Source of the DNA: Enoplolaimus lenunculus
Taxonomy: Eukaryota; Nematoda; Enoplea; Enoplida; Thoracostomopsidae
Direction: 5' to 3'
DNA length: 64,000 nucleotides
Assembly (NCBI GenBank): GCA_030248215.1
Contig: JASANG010002563.1
Coordinates: 1 to 64,000 of the forward strand
Shown: positions 12,080 to 22,700 of the stretch, one piece after another
How the letters are laid out: each line of letters begins with the position of its first letter
Numbering within the stretch: the stretch's first letter is position 1
Notes under the pieces: generated by a model
The model's database searches: none
Seen by the model: only the letters and a program-made list of their open reading frames with translations
What the model was told of the DNA's origin: nothing
Translations under genes and position numbers: made by a program

Positions 12080-13099
12080 AGCAAAAATTTGCTTAACTGC
12101 AGACTTGAAGCGAACTGTGGGCGTACGTAAACTTAATGGTTTATGCGCTTAATTGCAATATGAGACTTCTAAAATGTAAAATTCTACATATATTGACTGC
12201 GTTAGCTGAAAAATTGCACTTATATGCAGTTTGCTTGTCTGTACACTGCGTACAGGAATATATAACTGTAACAGCCTGTTTCCCCTCAACATTTTCGGTT
12301 GTTTTTCTCAGGATACCACCCCCCTGTGGACTTATTTAGCACCGGTTCAGAGGGGGTTGAGATGAGGCAGGTCTGTAGCCAAGGACATGGGCGGGGCTCA
12401 TCCTCCGTGGAAAAATTTGGGCCACCCCTTGAAAAATTTTCAACCTTGCATGTAAGTCAACACAAAACTATTGTATACCCCTCGTGAACAATTTTTAGCG
12501 CCCCTAACAATCTGAGCAGGCTGGGTTGAGGGGGTTTGGTAGGAGCTTTTTTTGTTGCTTACAATCAATCGCACAAAATACAGCTGCGATATGCGTTTTG
12601 CAGCAAACGTGTGCACTAACACCGATGCAAAAGATTAAAAATATTTTGTTTCAGCTGCACATCGGTATTAGTACCGTTTGCTGGAAATGTCTATTGTGCA
12701 ATTTTGTGTGTTTTTAGTTTTTATACAAATCTAAAACCGAAATTCTCGCGGGCAGGGGGGCACAGTGTTTTTGAGTGGTTTTCGTTACTTTTGTTTGCCG
12801 TGGTCGCATTTTTTTTGCCTTGTGGTTGGAATTAGCGAAAATTGTTTTTTTTTGCGTTGTTGACGTTTTATAGTAGACAGTATTTCAATAGTGAATATTA
12901 TGCGACTTAATATTCACGAAACGAAACAGGGGAGCGCAGAGCGTCCACCAATGAAAAAAATTTGACCCCCCCTTGGAAAAGTTTTGGTACTCTTAAAATG
13001 GTATAAACCAGCAGGTTCAAGTTAAGACATGTGAAATTGGAGAGTCGCGTTTTCTCATAGCCCGTTTCATAATTTTAGCAACGTCCAGCTGAATGACAG

Positions 13100-13255
13100 A
13101 AGAACAAGCCTAACCTAAGCCTAAGCGATGCAAAAATGTGTTCTTAAGCCTAATCCTAAGCCTAAGCTTAAGCAGAAAAATTGTAATCTAGAATATAAAC
13201 CTACTGTTTTATGAACCCACCAGAAACCTGGACGCCCCTTAAAGTAACATGGGCC
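13100..13255. repeat. GGCCCATGTTACTTT-type MITE
   Basis: Right end CCTTAAAGTAACATGGGCC. Interior CCTAAGCCTAAG then TAATCTAGAATATAAACCTA and CCAGAAACCTGGACGCC, shared with 41307-41476 and the fragment at 63230-63325. The left end is unclear. Confidence 0.75.
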
Positions 13256-13385
13256 AATAATATTGTCCGTTTTTTTGTGCAATTAACATTTGGCTTTGAA
13301 TGTAGGAACGTTAGTAAAGTAGATTGGACTCGCGTACTTCTAGGAATATACCGATTTGTGTAAATAATTAAAGTTCCGCGTCATA

Positions 13386-13582
13386 TCAGGGCCGGAGCAG
13401 CCACCCCATACCCCTCATATGGGGGGCACCCTTAAATGTGCCCCACCGTAACCGGTTGAAATAAAAACAGCTTAAGTTTTAAAATGCGCCTGGCTTCTCG
13501 CTCCCTTCGCTCGCGTGTTCGGGACCCTCACCGTGGAATTTGGGGGTAGTTCCCACCCGTGCCTGCTCCGGCACTGCGCATG
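13386..13582. repeat. CAGGGCCGGAGCAGCC MITE
   Basis: Left CAGGGCCGGAGCAGCCACC, right GTGCCTGCTCCGGCACTG. Non-coding; related to 10668-10835. Confidence 0.7.
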
Positions 13583-14625
13583 ATACACGTTTAGTACCCC
13601 AGCAAGTACCTGAGTCCAAAACACAGAGGTTGGGACGTGATTTTCCTATAAAATACGGTCAGGTAATCGTAGTTGTAAAGCTTCTGAAAAGGACCTATTT
13701 TTCGACGGCCTGAACGCTGTCCCTATGATGAGCCATTTTATGTCTCGGGGTATCCCACGAAATTACTAGAAAGACTTGAAAACACACTGGCCCATGCTGT
13801 AGAATAACCGGTATGAGTTCCAAAAGTTTTCTCGCAATCTACGCTTGTTCGTTTAAAATTTTTTAAACCAAATGCATCATCCACAAGGGAATTTTATTTT
13901 AGGGTGTAATGGAATTGCATTTATTTTTAATTTTTAGGAAATTCTAAACGATACGGTAAAAGCGAAATTTTATTACATTTAACTACTGGAATGGAAATAA
14001 AAGAGTTAAGTACAAATTTTGTTAAATGTAACAAAAAGGTCAAACATGCATTGTTGTAGTGGTGTGGTACTGATTTTAATTATTCTAGTTGCATTACACA
14101 AACGACTGAGTAAAATCTTGAGTCACTAGTGCAATTGAATTTAATTGAAATATTTTCGCCAGAAAGTCAATTGTTGCATTTTCCACGCGGCAAACAAAAA
14201 TTATTGTGGATGATGCATAAATTATCTTCTCTTAAAATGAAATTCAACCTGTGCTCTATATACATGCCTATTTTCTGACAGGGAAAAATTGTTTGGTGGA
14301 CCTTACCATTTTAGCACAAAAAATTTTGCTGACGGCGATGCATACGCCCCCTGTTTCCGCTAGTGCCTCCTTATATACACCTGTAAACGACCCTGTATAT
14401 AGCAGTATTTATACTATGCCCAAGTGTGTTTTGAGGACACAGGTTACACCACAATGCCGGTCTACATGGTTATATAAAAAATAGGTTATTAGGTTCAAAG
14501 TAGACCAGAGTCTGTTGGAGTTCACTTAGAGTGTATACAATGTTCAGTACTTGCAGTCTCTAGCTTAGCGAATAAACCTTGAGAGCGTTCATGATTAATA
14601 ATTCTAAGTTAACGCACTATCAACG

Positions 14626-15040
14626 GTATCTCGACAATTCGTCGCCCGATAACTTGTAATCTGAAACTTTGTCGACGCGACAATTCGCCGCCTATCATGG
14701 CCCATGTATACAACAGGGCCGGAACGTTTTCCAGCCGGCCTGTAATAGAGTAAGCTTTTAAGCTTTAGACTAATTATTTTGATTAGGCTTAGGTATAGAC
14801 TCATTCTTACGTTTAGGCTTAAGCTTAGGCTTACGTTTAGGCTTAAGCTTAGGCTTAGGCTTAGCAATATGCTTACACTACTGTTCCGGTCTTGTTCTAT
14901 ACATTGGCCCCTATCATTATGCTTTATACACTTATGGTCACGTTTAGGATTACGCTAAGGGTTATACTTAGATGTGTTCATAGGGTGTAGGACACTGTTG
15001 GGCGACAAGTTATCGAGCGACAAAATGTCGTATATTCGTA
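14626..15040. repeat. CGACAATTCGTCG foldback split by a younger MITE
   Basis: Left arm GACAATTCGTCGCCCGATAA and right arm TTGGGCGACAAGTTATCGAG are inverted copies. Between them sits a complete CTTAGG MITE (14699-14909) with its own target duplication. Confidence 0.75.
14699..14909. mobile_element. GGCCCATGT/CTTAGG MITE with 8-bp duplication CCTATCAT
   Basis: Ends GGCCCATGTATACAACAGGG and CTTGTTCTATACATTGGCC. CCTATCAT occurs exactly on each side (14691-14698, 14910-14917). Core TTAGGCTTAAGC repeats. Confidence 0.95.
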
Positions 15041-15151
15041 TAATATAGACCGGTTCACGAAAAATTAGCTTCGATTGCTGTCAAAGTGCGAATTGACGAC
15101 CTCCGGATAATCAGTCCGATGCTGTAAATCTCTGAAACTTTTCAACACACA

Positions 15152-15441
15152 AAGGCGGATCCAAAAATTTTAGACGGGGGGCGGGCTGGCATATGTTATG
15201 AAACGCAAACATTGTAAGGTAGGGAGGGACCTTATCATTTTGTCACCGTAAAATTTTCTGAGAGCAAATTGTAAGGTAGACCTTATCATTTTATCACAAC
15301 AAAATTCTGCGAAAAAAATTGCTTTTTACAAAAAAATTTTCTGAGGGGAAAAATTGTAAGGTAGGGACCTCACTATTTTAACACAAAAAATTTCTGATAG
15401 AGGGTGTACGCCACCCCCCCCTCTTCTGTGCATCCGGTAGT
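15152..15441. repeat. GGATCCGC-type MITE, near full length
   Basis: From AAAGGCGGATCCAAAA to GTGCATCCGGTAGTG. It contains two or three internal near-copies of AAATTGTAAGGTAGGGACC with TCACAAAAAAATT, so it is partly made of a roughly 60-bp repeat. Same family as 1-222. Confidence 0.6.
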
Positions 15442-15751
15442 GTCAGCACAGGTTACCGTGATAAAGCCCAGAAGGTTTACAACGAATTATACATGTTTAA
15501 TGTTTTTAAACAGGTGTATTTGACTATTAAATTAGTCAGCGAATTTTTTGAGTTTCAATCATTTGACAGACTGCATCTTCTTGCTAATTTTTAGTAGTAA
15601 GCTGAGAGTACACTTAAGCAAGCGAATTCAAGCACTTTATGCAAGGATTTTGTCATAATTTATGGAACCAAAACGTTTTCACTTGGATCCCAACTTTTCC
15701 GGCGTGTTTGTACGTTGTCCGCCACAGTATCAAAGTCCTCTTACCCACACA

Positions 15752-16140
15752 AATGGCCTATATATAGCTGAGGGCCGTAACAACAGTATAAGCATATTCT
15801 TACACGAAAGCCTCAAACCGTAGAAAACTAAGCCTATACCTAAGCTTTAGCCCAAGCCTAACCAGAACTTGTGGGATCCCAAGCCTAAACAGAACTTGTG
15901 GGATCCCAAGCCTAAACAGAACTTGTGGGATCCCAAGCCTAAACAGAACTTGTGGGATCTTAAGCCTAAACAGAACCTGTGGGATCCCAAGCCTAAACAG
16001 AACTTGTGGGATCCCAAGCCTAAACAGAACTTGTGAGATCCCAAGCCTAAACAGAACTTGTGGGATCCTAAGCCTAAACAGAACTTCGGGGGAGCCCAAA
16101 CCTAAAGACAACTTCTGTGGGGAACTACAGAAGGCCGGTT
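15752..16140. repeat. GGCC-ended repeat carrying nine 27-bp tandem units
   Basis: The left part (TATATAGCTGAGGGCCGTAA, ATATTCTTAC) resembles the GGCCCATGT family. From about 15851 to 16103 there are about nine copies of a 27-bp unit, AACTTGTGGGATCC plus CAAGCCTAAACAG, each with a BamHI-type GGATCC. The last copies are diverged. It ends about 320 bp upstream of the calsequestrin start codon. Confidence 0.85.
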
Positions 16141-16463
16141 TCCTTATGGGCACCGAGTTTCACTAGCGCACGCCATTGGCTGGACAGTGGCCTGGCTCAA
16201 ATTTTGATTGGTTCGTACGTATTAGAACAACGGCCCAAACGTTGGTGAGCTATGGACCCCTGTTATCTCGAAAACTACAGTGTAGTTGCAAATTTCAGGG
16301 TTATCATCATTGATTAATAAAAACTAGTCATTCAAAGCGACCAATTCGCGACATCCGGCGTAACCGTACCTACAATTACTAAGCGAATAAAATTTCAACT
16401 CGTAATCATTATTAATGTTAGCGTGAATTTTATTGGTCAAAAGTTTTTTTACTCATTTGAACG

Positions 16464-16772
16464 ATGCCCAATCACAGCATGATTTCATCGAATCATAATC
16501 GCTTACGACTGCTATGCGCGTTTGCGGGTTGTGCAATGATATTTCTGCTCACTTGTTGCCCGACCGGAACTACCGGACTGGTCACTCACGAACTGAACTG
16601 TATGTTTTTTGGATTTCCGGAATTAGAATACGACGGCAAAGATCGAACCGAACCGTTGACGGATAAGAATTTCAACAAAACCGTTTTTGCAAAAGGTGCA
16701 AAATCTGTGGTATTTTTTACTGATACTGAAGCCGATGACGACGAACTTGATCAATATGAATGCTTTATGCAG
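16464..16772 (+). CDS. CASQ: Calsequestrin exon 1: start codon, signal peptide, start of first thioredoxin-like domain
   Basis: The chosen ATG opens 103 codons ending in phase 0 at a CAG/GTAAAA donor. A second in-frame ATG lies five codons in (Met6), so the exact start is not certain; either leaves the hydrophobic segment LLCAFAGCAMIFLLTCC intact. The mature protein probably begins near residue 39. The donor is followed after only 12 bp by a GGCTCATGT-ended MITE. Confidence 0.9.
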
Positions 16773-19700
16773 GTAAAACCGATAGGCTCATGTATAGAAT
16801 AGGGTCGGAACAGTAGTATAAGCATATTCCTAAGCCTAAGCCTATTAAGCCTAAGCCTAAGCGTATGGATGAGCCTATTCCTAAGCCTAAGCCTATTAAG
16901 TCTATGCCTAAGCCTAAACGTACGAATGAGCCTATTCCTAAGCCTAAGCCTATTAAAGTCTATGCCTAAGCCTAAGCGTATGAATCAGCCTATTCCTAAG
17001 CCTAAGCCTATTAAGCCTAAGCTTTAAGCCTAAGCGTATAGATGAGCCTATGCCTAAGCGTATACCTAAGCCTAAGCCTAAGCAAAAAATTAGTCTAAAG
17101 CTTAAACTAACTATTATAGCCCCTCCGGAAAACAATCTGGCCCTGTTCTATACATGGACCGCCAAGTTTATAATAATTGGGTTTTTACAATAATTATTAA
17201 AATAATTGGGTGTTTACAATAATTATTAAAATAATTGTGTTTTTACAATAATTATTAAAATAATTGGGTTTTTACAATAATTATTAAAATAATTGGGGTT
17301 TTACAATAATTATTAAAATAATTCGGTTTTTACAATAATTATTAAAATAATTGGGTTTTTACAATAATTATTAAAATAATTGGGTTTTTACAATAATTAT
17401 TAAAATAATTGGGTTTTTACAATAATTATTAAAATAATTGTGTTTTTACAATAATTATTAAAATAATTGGGTTTTTACAATAATTATTAAAATAATTGGG
17501 GTTTTACAATAATTATTAAAATAATTGGGTTTTTACAATAATTATTAAAATAATTGGGTTTTTACAATAATTATTAAAATAATTGGTTTTTTTACAATAA
17601 TTATTAAAATAATTGGGTTTTTACAATAATTATTAAAATAATTGGGTTTTTACAATAATTATTAAAATAATTGGGTTTTTACAATAATTATTAAAATAAT
17701 TGGGTTTTTACAATAATTATTAAAATAATTGGGTTTTTACAATAATTATTAAAATAATTGGGTTTTTACAATAATTATTAAAATAATCGGGTTTTTACAA
17801 TAATTATTCAAATAATTGGGTTTTTACAATAATTATTAAAATAATTGAGTTTTTACAATAATTATTAAAATAATTGGGTTTTTACAATAATTATTAAAAT
17901 AATTGGGTTTTTACAATAATTATTAAAATAATTGGGTTTTTACAATAATTATTAAAAGAATTGGGTTTTTACAATAATTATTAAAATAATTGGGTTTATA
18001 CAATAATTATTAAAATAATTGGGTTTTTACAATAATTATTAAAATAATTGGGTTTTTACAATAATTATTAAAATAATTGGGTTTTTACAATAATTATATC
18101 GTTGAATTTAATTATCAATTACATTTTAGCTCTCTGCACAAGTCATGTCGAAACGCGGTTACAATTTCTATACGGTCAATACGACGAAAGAAGTCAAACT
18201 TCGAAAACAAGAAGGTAAGAAATTGTGGTGTGTTGTACCCAGGGAGGGATATTACCCGCGGGTAAGCGCGGGTAAAACTTTATTAAAGCGCAAATCATCA
18301 GCGATCTTTAAAATACTGGTTAGACTTCAGGCGCGGGCAAAACGTGGGTCGTGAGCAGATCTTTTTTAGCACGGGTATACCCGCGGGTAAGAAATTCTTG
18401 TTTGCGTGGGTAAAACGCGGGTGGGTTAAAAAAGTCTTATCCACTTCCCACTCTGGTTGTGCCTAGCGGTTCTAGGAGGACCTTTATTATTTTACCATAT
18501 GCTGGATAGGAGACTAGCGAGTGGTTTGTTGTATAGAACAGACGCGGAAGTAAATTCGAAGGCTTAAGCTTGTAACTGAGTCCAGGGATGGCCAGCTTGA
18601 GTTTGCCCAAACTGATTGAATTTTGAAATTTTTTGTATGTTTGACCTTATCATGACCTCCCCTGGTCAGACCATACCCACATTAGAATTCTTAAAAGGTC
18701 GATTTTTAAGGTATCAAGATCTCCAGCAGGGACCCAAAAGAATTTTTGGCGAAAAGTTAAACAAATTATGCACCGTTTCACGCAACTTGCACAGCTGGGT
18801 ACAGTGGTGTTAAATTTTCCGTCATCAGGCGTCTGATTAACGAGTTTTTGCGACCAAATAACTGATTTGGCGCGCTGCCAAAAATTTGAGACGGCGCCAA
18901 ATCGGTTATTTAACCGTACCTCGCTTACTAGACGTCTGATTGCAAAAAAATAAACACCATTCGACGCAGCTCGGCGAGCCACGTCGAATGGTATATTATT
19001 TGTTATCTTTTTGACAACAAATGTTTTTGGGGCCCAAGGGAAACTATCAGGACCTTTAAAAATCGAATTTTTCAATTATTTCAAATTTGAGCCCGGAATG
19101 ATCAGGAGAGGTCATGAGAAGCTCAAATATGCAAAAAATTTCAAATCCAACCATGTTTGGGCAAACGCGGGCTGGTGATAAACAGAGAAGCGACCCAAAG
19201 AAGTATTAGCGCCACCCTTAGGTTTGCTATCAGACCATGGGAGGCCCGCGACCGCTGCCCTCCCTTCCGAATGACTTTGAAAGCTTAATAGAACATATGC
19301 TAGCGATAGCGAAATTGATTTGCACGCGGGATTATATATAGTAACAGTATATATTACTTCGGGATAACCCTAAACCGAATCCCTGGCTTCTTTTCACCCA
19401 TGCATTCGTCGCTTTTTTGTTAGAATAGAAAATCTATATTTCCCTACCCCCTGATATATCAAAGCTTGTGGGTAGTAGGTTACCAAAGCTTGTGGGCAGT
19501 AGGTTACCAAAGCTTGTGGGTAGTAGGTTACCAAAGCTTGTGGGCAGTAGGTTACTAAAGCTTGTGGGTAGTAGGTTACCAAAGCTTGTGGGTGGTAGGT
19601 TATGGGTTAAATTATTACAACTTGACCACTCGCCAAATAGAATGGTCATTATCGTTCTTTGAAACCGTGTCTTTTTGCTTTTGTTAAGCTCTTAATCTAC

Positions 19701-22700
19701 ACACTATCAGAAAACTTAGTAGGGCAACGATTAAGCTTGGAATGGAAAACTGTTACGAGTTATGCTTCTTGCCAAGGCCGGCGTTAAGATAGTCGGGCCA
19801 TCCAAACAGGTCCGAAGGGCTTAATAAAGTGTTTCACAACGCTATACCTTCGTGGTCATCGCAAAAAATTTTTTTAGCTTGAAAAAGTGGGGCCCCGTTA
19901 CCCCCCAATTGCGGGGTAGGGGGCGCTTCCGCTGGCACTGCTTCTCGTTTACCCAGAATTATGATCTCGGGTATCCTCAAATTTAGCAGAAACTAAAAAC
20001 GATATCTACGACTATAATGTGATAGAAGTCAAAAATTAAGCTTAAGTTCCCTCCCAAAGTCAATGTGAGGGTCCATAAAATTAGGAAGTTGGGCTTTTTT
20101 GAGATAAATACGTCATCATTATCTTCTCGAGATTGACGAGTGAAAATAGAGAGAAAGTTTAGTTTAGTTTTAAAATGTGATTAGTTTAAGTTCAACTGCT
20201 AAAATTCAGCGTTTGGAATTTTTGTTAGGAGCCCGTTTGATGTGAGGGGTTCCCGGGGTTGGGGAGTTGGGTGCGCAAAGCACGAGACTCAGTTTGAAAT
20301 TACGGATGTGCCGGTTAATCGGCATCGGTACTAATCGACACTTTTGTGAGTATCGGCATTGGCACTGCAGAAAAATTGCCGATTCTTTGCCGATACTTTT
20401 TGCACATATAACAGTCAGTTGGAACGCTATCAGGTTCATTTCAGGGCGCATATTTGTGTGTCTGGTAAAGAAAACTGTTATCTCTCTTGTGTTTGTGTTT
20501 GAAAAAATTATTTGAAATGAACCGTTCTTGTTAAATTCTGATCATTTATGATGGTTAATGTTCCAGTCTTCATATAATGATGCAATGTAGTTAGTATCTT
20601 ATCTGTTTATTAAGCATTTTATACTACAGTTGGAATCGGCATCGGCATCGGTTCGGCGTCAACAAAATTTCAAATTTAGAATCGGCATCAGTTCGGGATC
20701 GGCAAAATTTCAAAATTACAATCGGCATCGGCAAAAATTTTGGTATCGGCACATCCATTTGAAATAAATATGAAATTTGTCAAAAATTCAAATTGTAACG
20801 TAGAATGATCAGAGAAGGTGTTGAGAAGTTCAGATGCCGTTTCCTATTCGTAGAACATTGCCTAAAATACGCATGTGTGAGTGTGTCAATTTTATACTTT
20901 TATATCGTTTAAATTGCTGATTTAAGTTGACGATTCACATTTAAGAACACGTAAGCCAAACGATGTTTTAGTTGCTGAGTAAAGCCTTACCGTTCATTTC
21001 CAAAGCTTGTACCCTTTTATTTTGAGTCAATAATTTCCATTTTAATGAATCATAATACTTACACAAGAGTATGTATTTTTTTAAGTTAGCATTTTACAAA
21101 TTGTACCAGCACGCGTTCTGTGCTCACATTAGCCCTACCATTTACACTCTCTAAAAACTAAAAGTTAAATTATAGCTTACCTAAACTTGAATATTAGTTT
21201 AAGTAAAACTAAAACGGCTGGACGGACTAACTAAACTAGAAATTTAAGCTTTACTTGAACTAGCATGTTTTTAAGTTTTACACGAGTTTAAGTAAACTTA
21301 TTTTTGGCTTAAGGAACAATTCCAGCCCAGAAATTATGTGTATCTATGAGTTCATTAAGCTTAGATTAAACTAAAAATACGTAGGATTTTAAATGAGTTT
21401 AAGCGTAAAGCTACCTGTTAGTTTAGTTAATCTAGAAAGTTACTTTAATGCTATTGGATTAGCTTAAGATTAAATCAAGTTAGTTTAAGCTTTTAGAGAG
21501 CACGGATGGAACTAATGCATAGTATAAGTTAGTTATAAGAGTGGGATCATGAATATAACCATTTTTATACCAGGCGCAATGTAATTAACTTTTCTAAATA
21601 TGGAGTGGGGTAAGGTCTGGTTTAGATCTAGAATTAGGGTGGCGCTGTACTTGTCGTACCGGCGCCATATAGCGCCGTTGGTCACCGCCCGGCTTCGTCT
21701 ATTACTATGCGGTATCGTATGCGAGTACTTCGCGTCCGATACCGCATTGTGACGTACGGTGACGGACGGCGCCGGGGTGCGAAGCACGTCATCAAAAGTA
21801 TAGCACCACCCTTACGGTGCCAGGATCATGCTTAATCGCAAGCTTGCGGGGCTCACGTGATAACTGGGGCAAGGCTAATTCAGTATTCAAAGTCACTTAA
21901 AGCTACACTATCTGACTTTTGTTTATATTTGTTGGTGCGAACAAATAACATTGTTCTGCATAATATCATGTGATATTCGGTAGAATTTCGGAATGTCATG
22001 ATATTCCTATAAACGTCCCACGGTATAATGTGACATATCCCGGTTTGTATACAATGGTTACTGCAGATCAGTGATTTGTAAGCTGACAAAACGTGTTCCA
22101 GGCTGCTCCAGTTGTAACGGGACCCCACATGAAACGATGACCTACAAAAATAGGACTGCAACAGTGGTAACAAATTTTAAAAGAGCTGAACGACAAAATT
22201 TGGCCAAATTTTTGGAAGGAACATAGTCGCTCAGGGCCTTCATTGGAAACGGCTTGGGTAACTTTGACCCAATATAACATTTTTCCTGGCAGCTATGGTT
22301 AAATGTATCCGGTTTGTCGTGCGAAACCTATTCCTGAACGCTTAAACATCCAGCTTAAACCAGACGCATTTCCAACTAACGTTGAATAACGAACCCTGTC
22401 GCTTTAGCGTGGCGCTGTGATTTTTTGGCCAATGTAAAGACCGAGGGCGGAACAGCATTCTAAGCATACGCCTAAGTGTAAACCTAAGCCTAAGGCTAAG
22501 CGTAAGAACGAATTTGTTTCTAAGCCTAAACCTAAGTCTAAGCCAAGCAAAAAAATTAGTCTAAACCTTAAACGTATTCTATTGCAGTCCCACAGAAAAA
22601 CGTTCCGCCCCTAATCTTTACATGGGTCGATTTTTGTGGTTCAAAACGCGGCGTCATGCGGCAATTGCCGTGGGTTTTCGATGCCCATCGACGCTGGACG

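Larger units (their letters stand above)
1..16463. other. Region upstream of calsequestrin: no confident gene, dense repeats
   Basis: Apart from the weak minus-strand frame at 11846-12079, I see only MITEs, SINE pieces, simple repeats and AT-rich unique sequence. Stretches with nothing recognisable: 223-745, 1400-2160, 3890-4310, 5810-6900, 7690-8495, 9310-9715, 10090-10660, 11400-11575, 12530-13095, 13590-14270, 15450-15750 and 16160-16463. Confidence 0.7.

Noticed and set aside
17171-18097. CRISPR-like regular array
   Set aside because: Units are directly adjacent 29-mers with no spacers, in a eukaryotic intron.
18650-19075. 141-codon minus-strand reading frame
   Set aside because: Lies inside a long foldback element with inverted arms; no recognisable domain.
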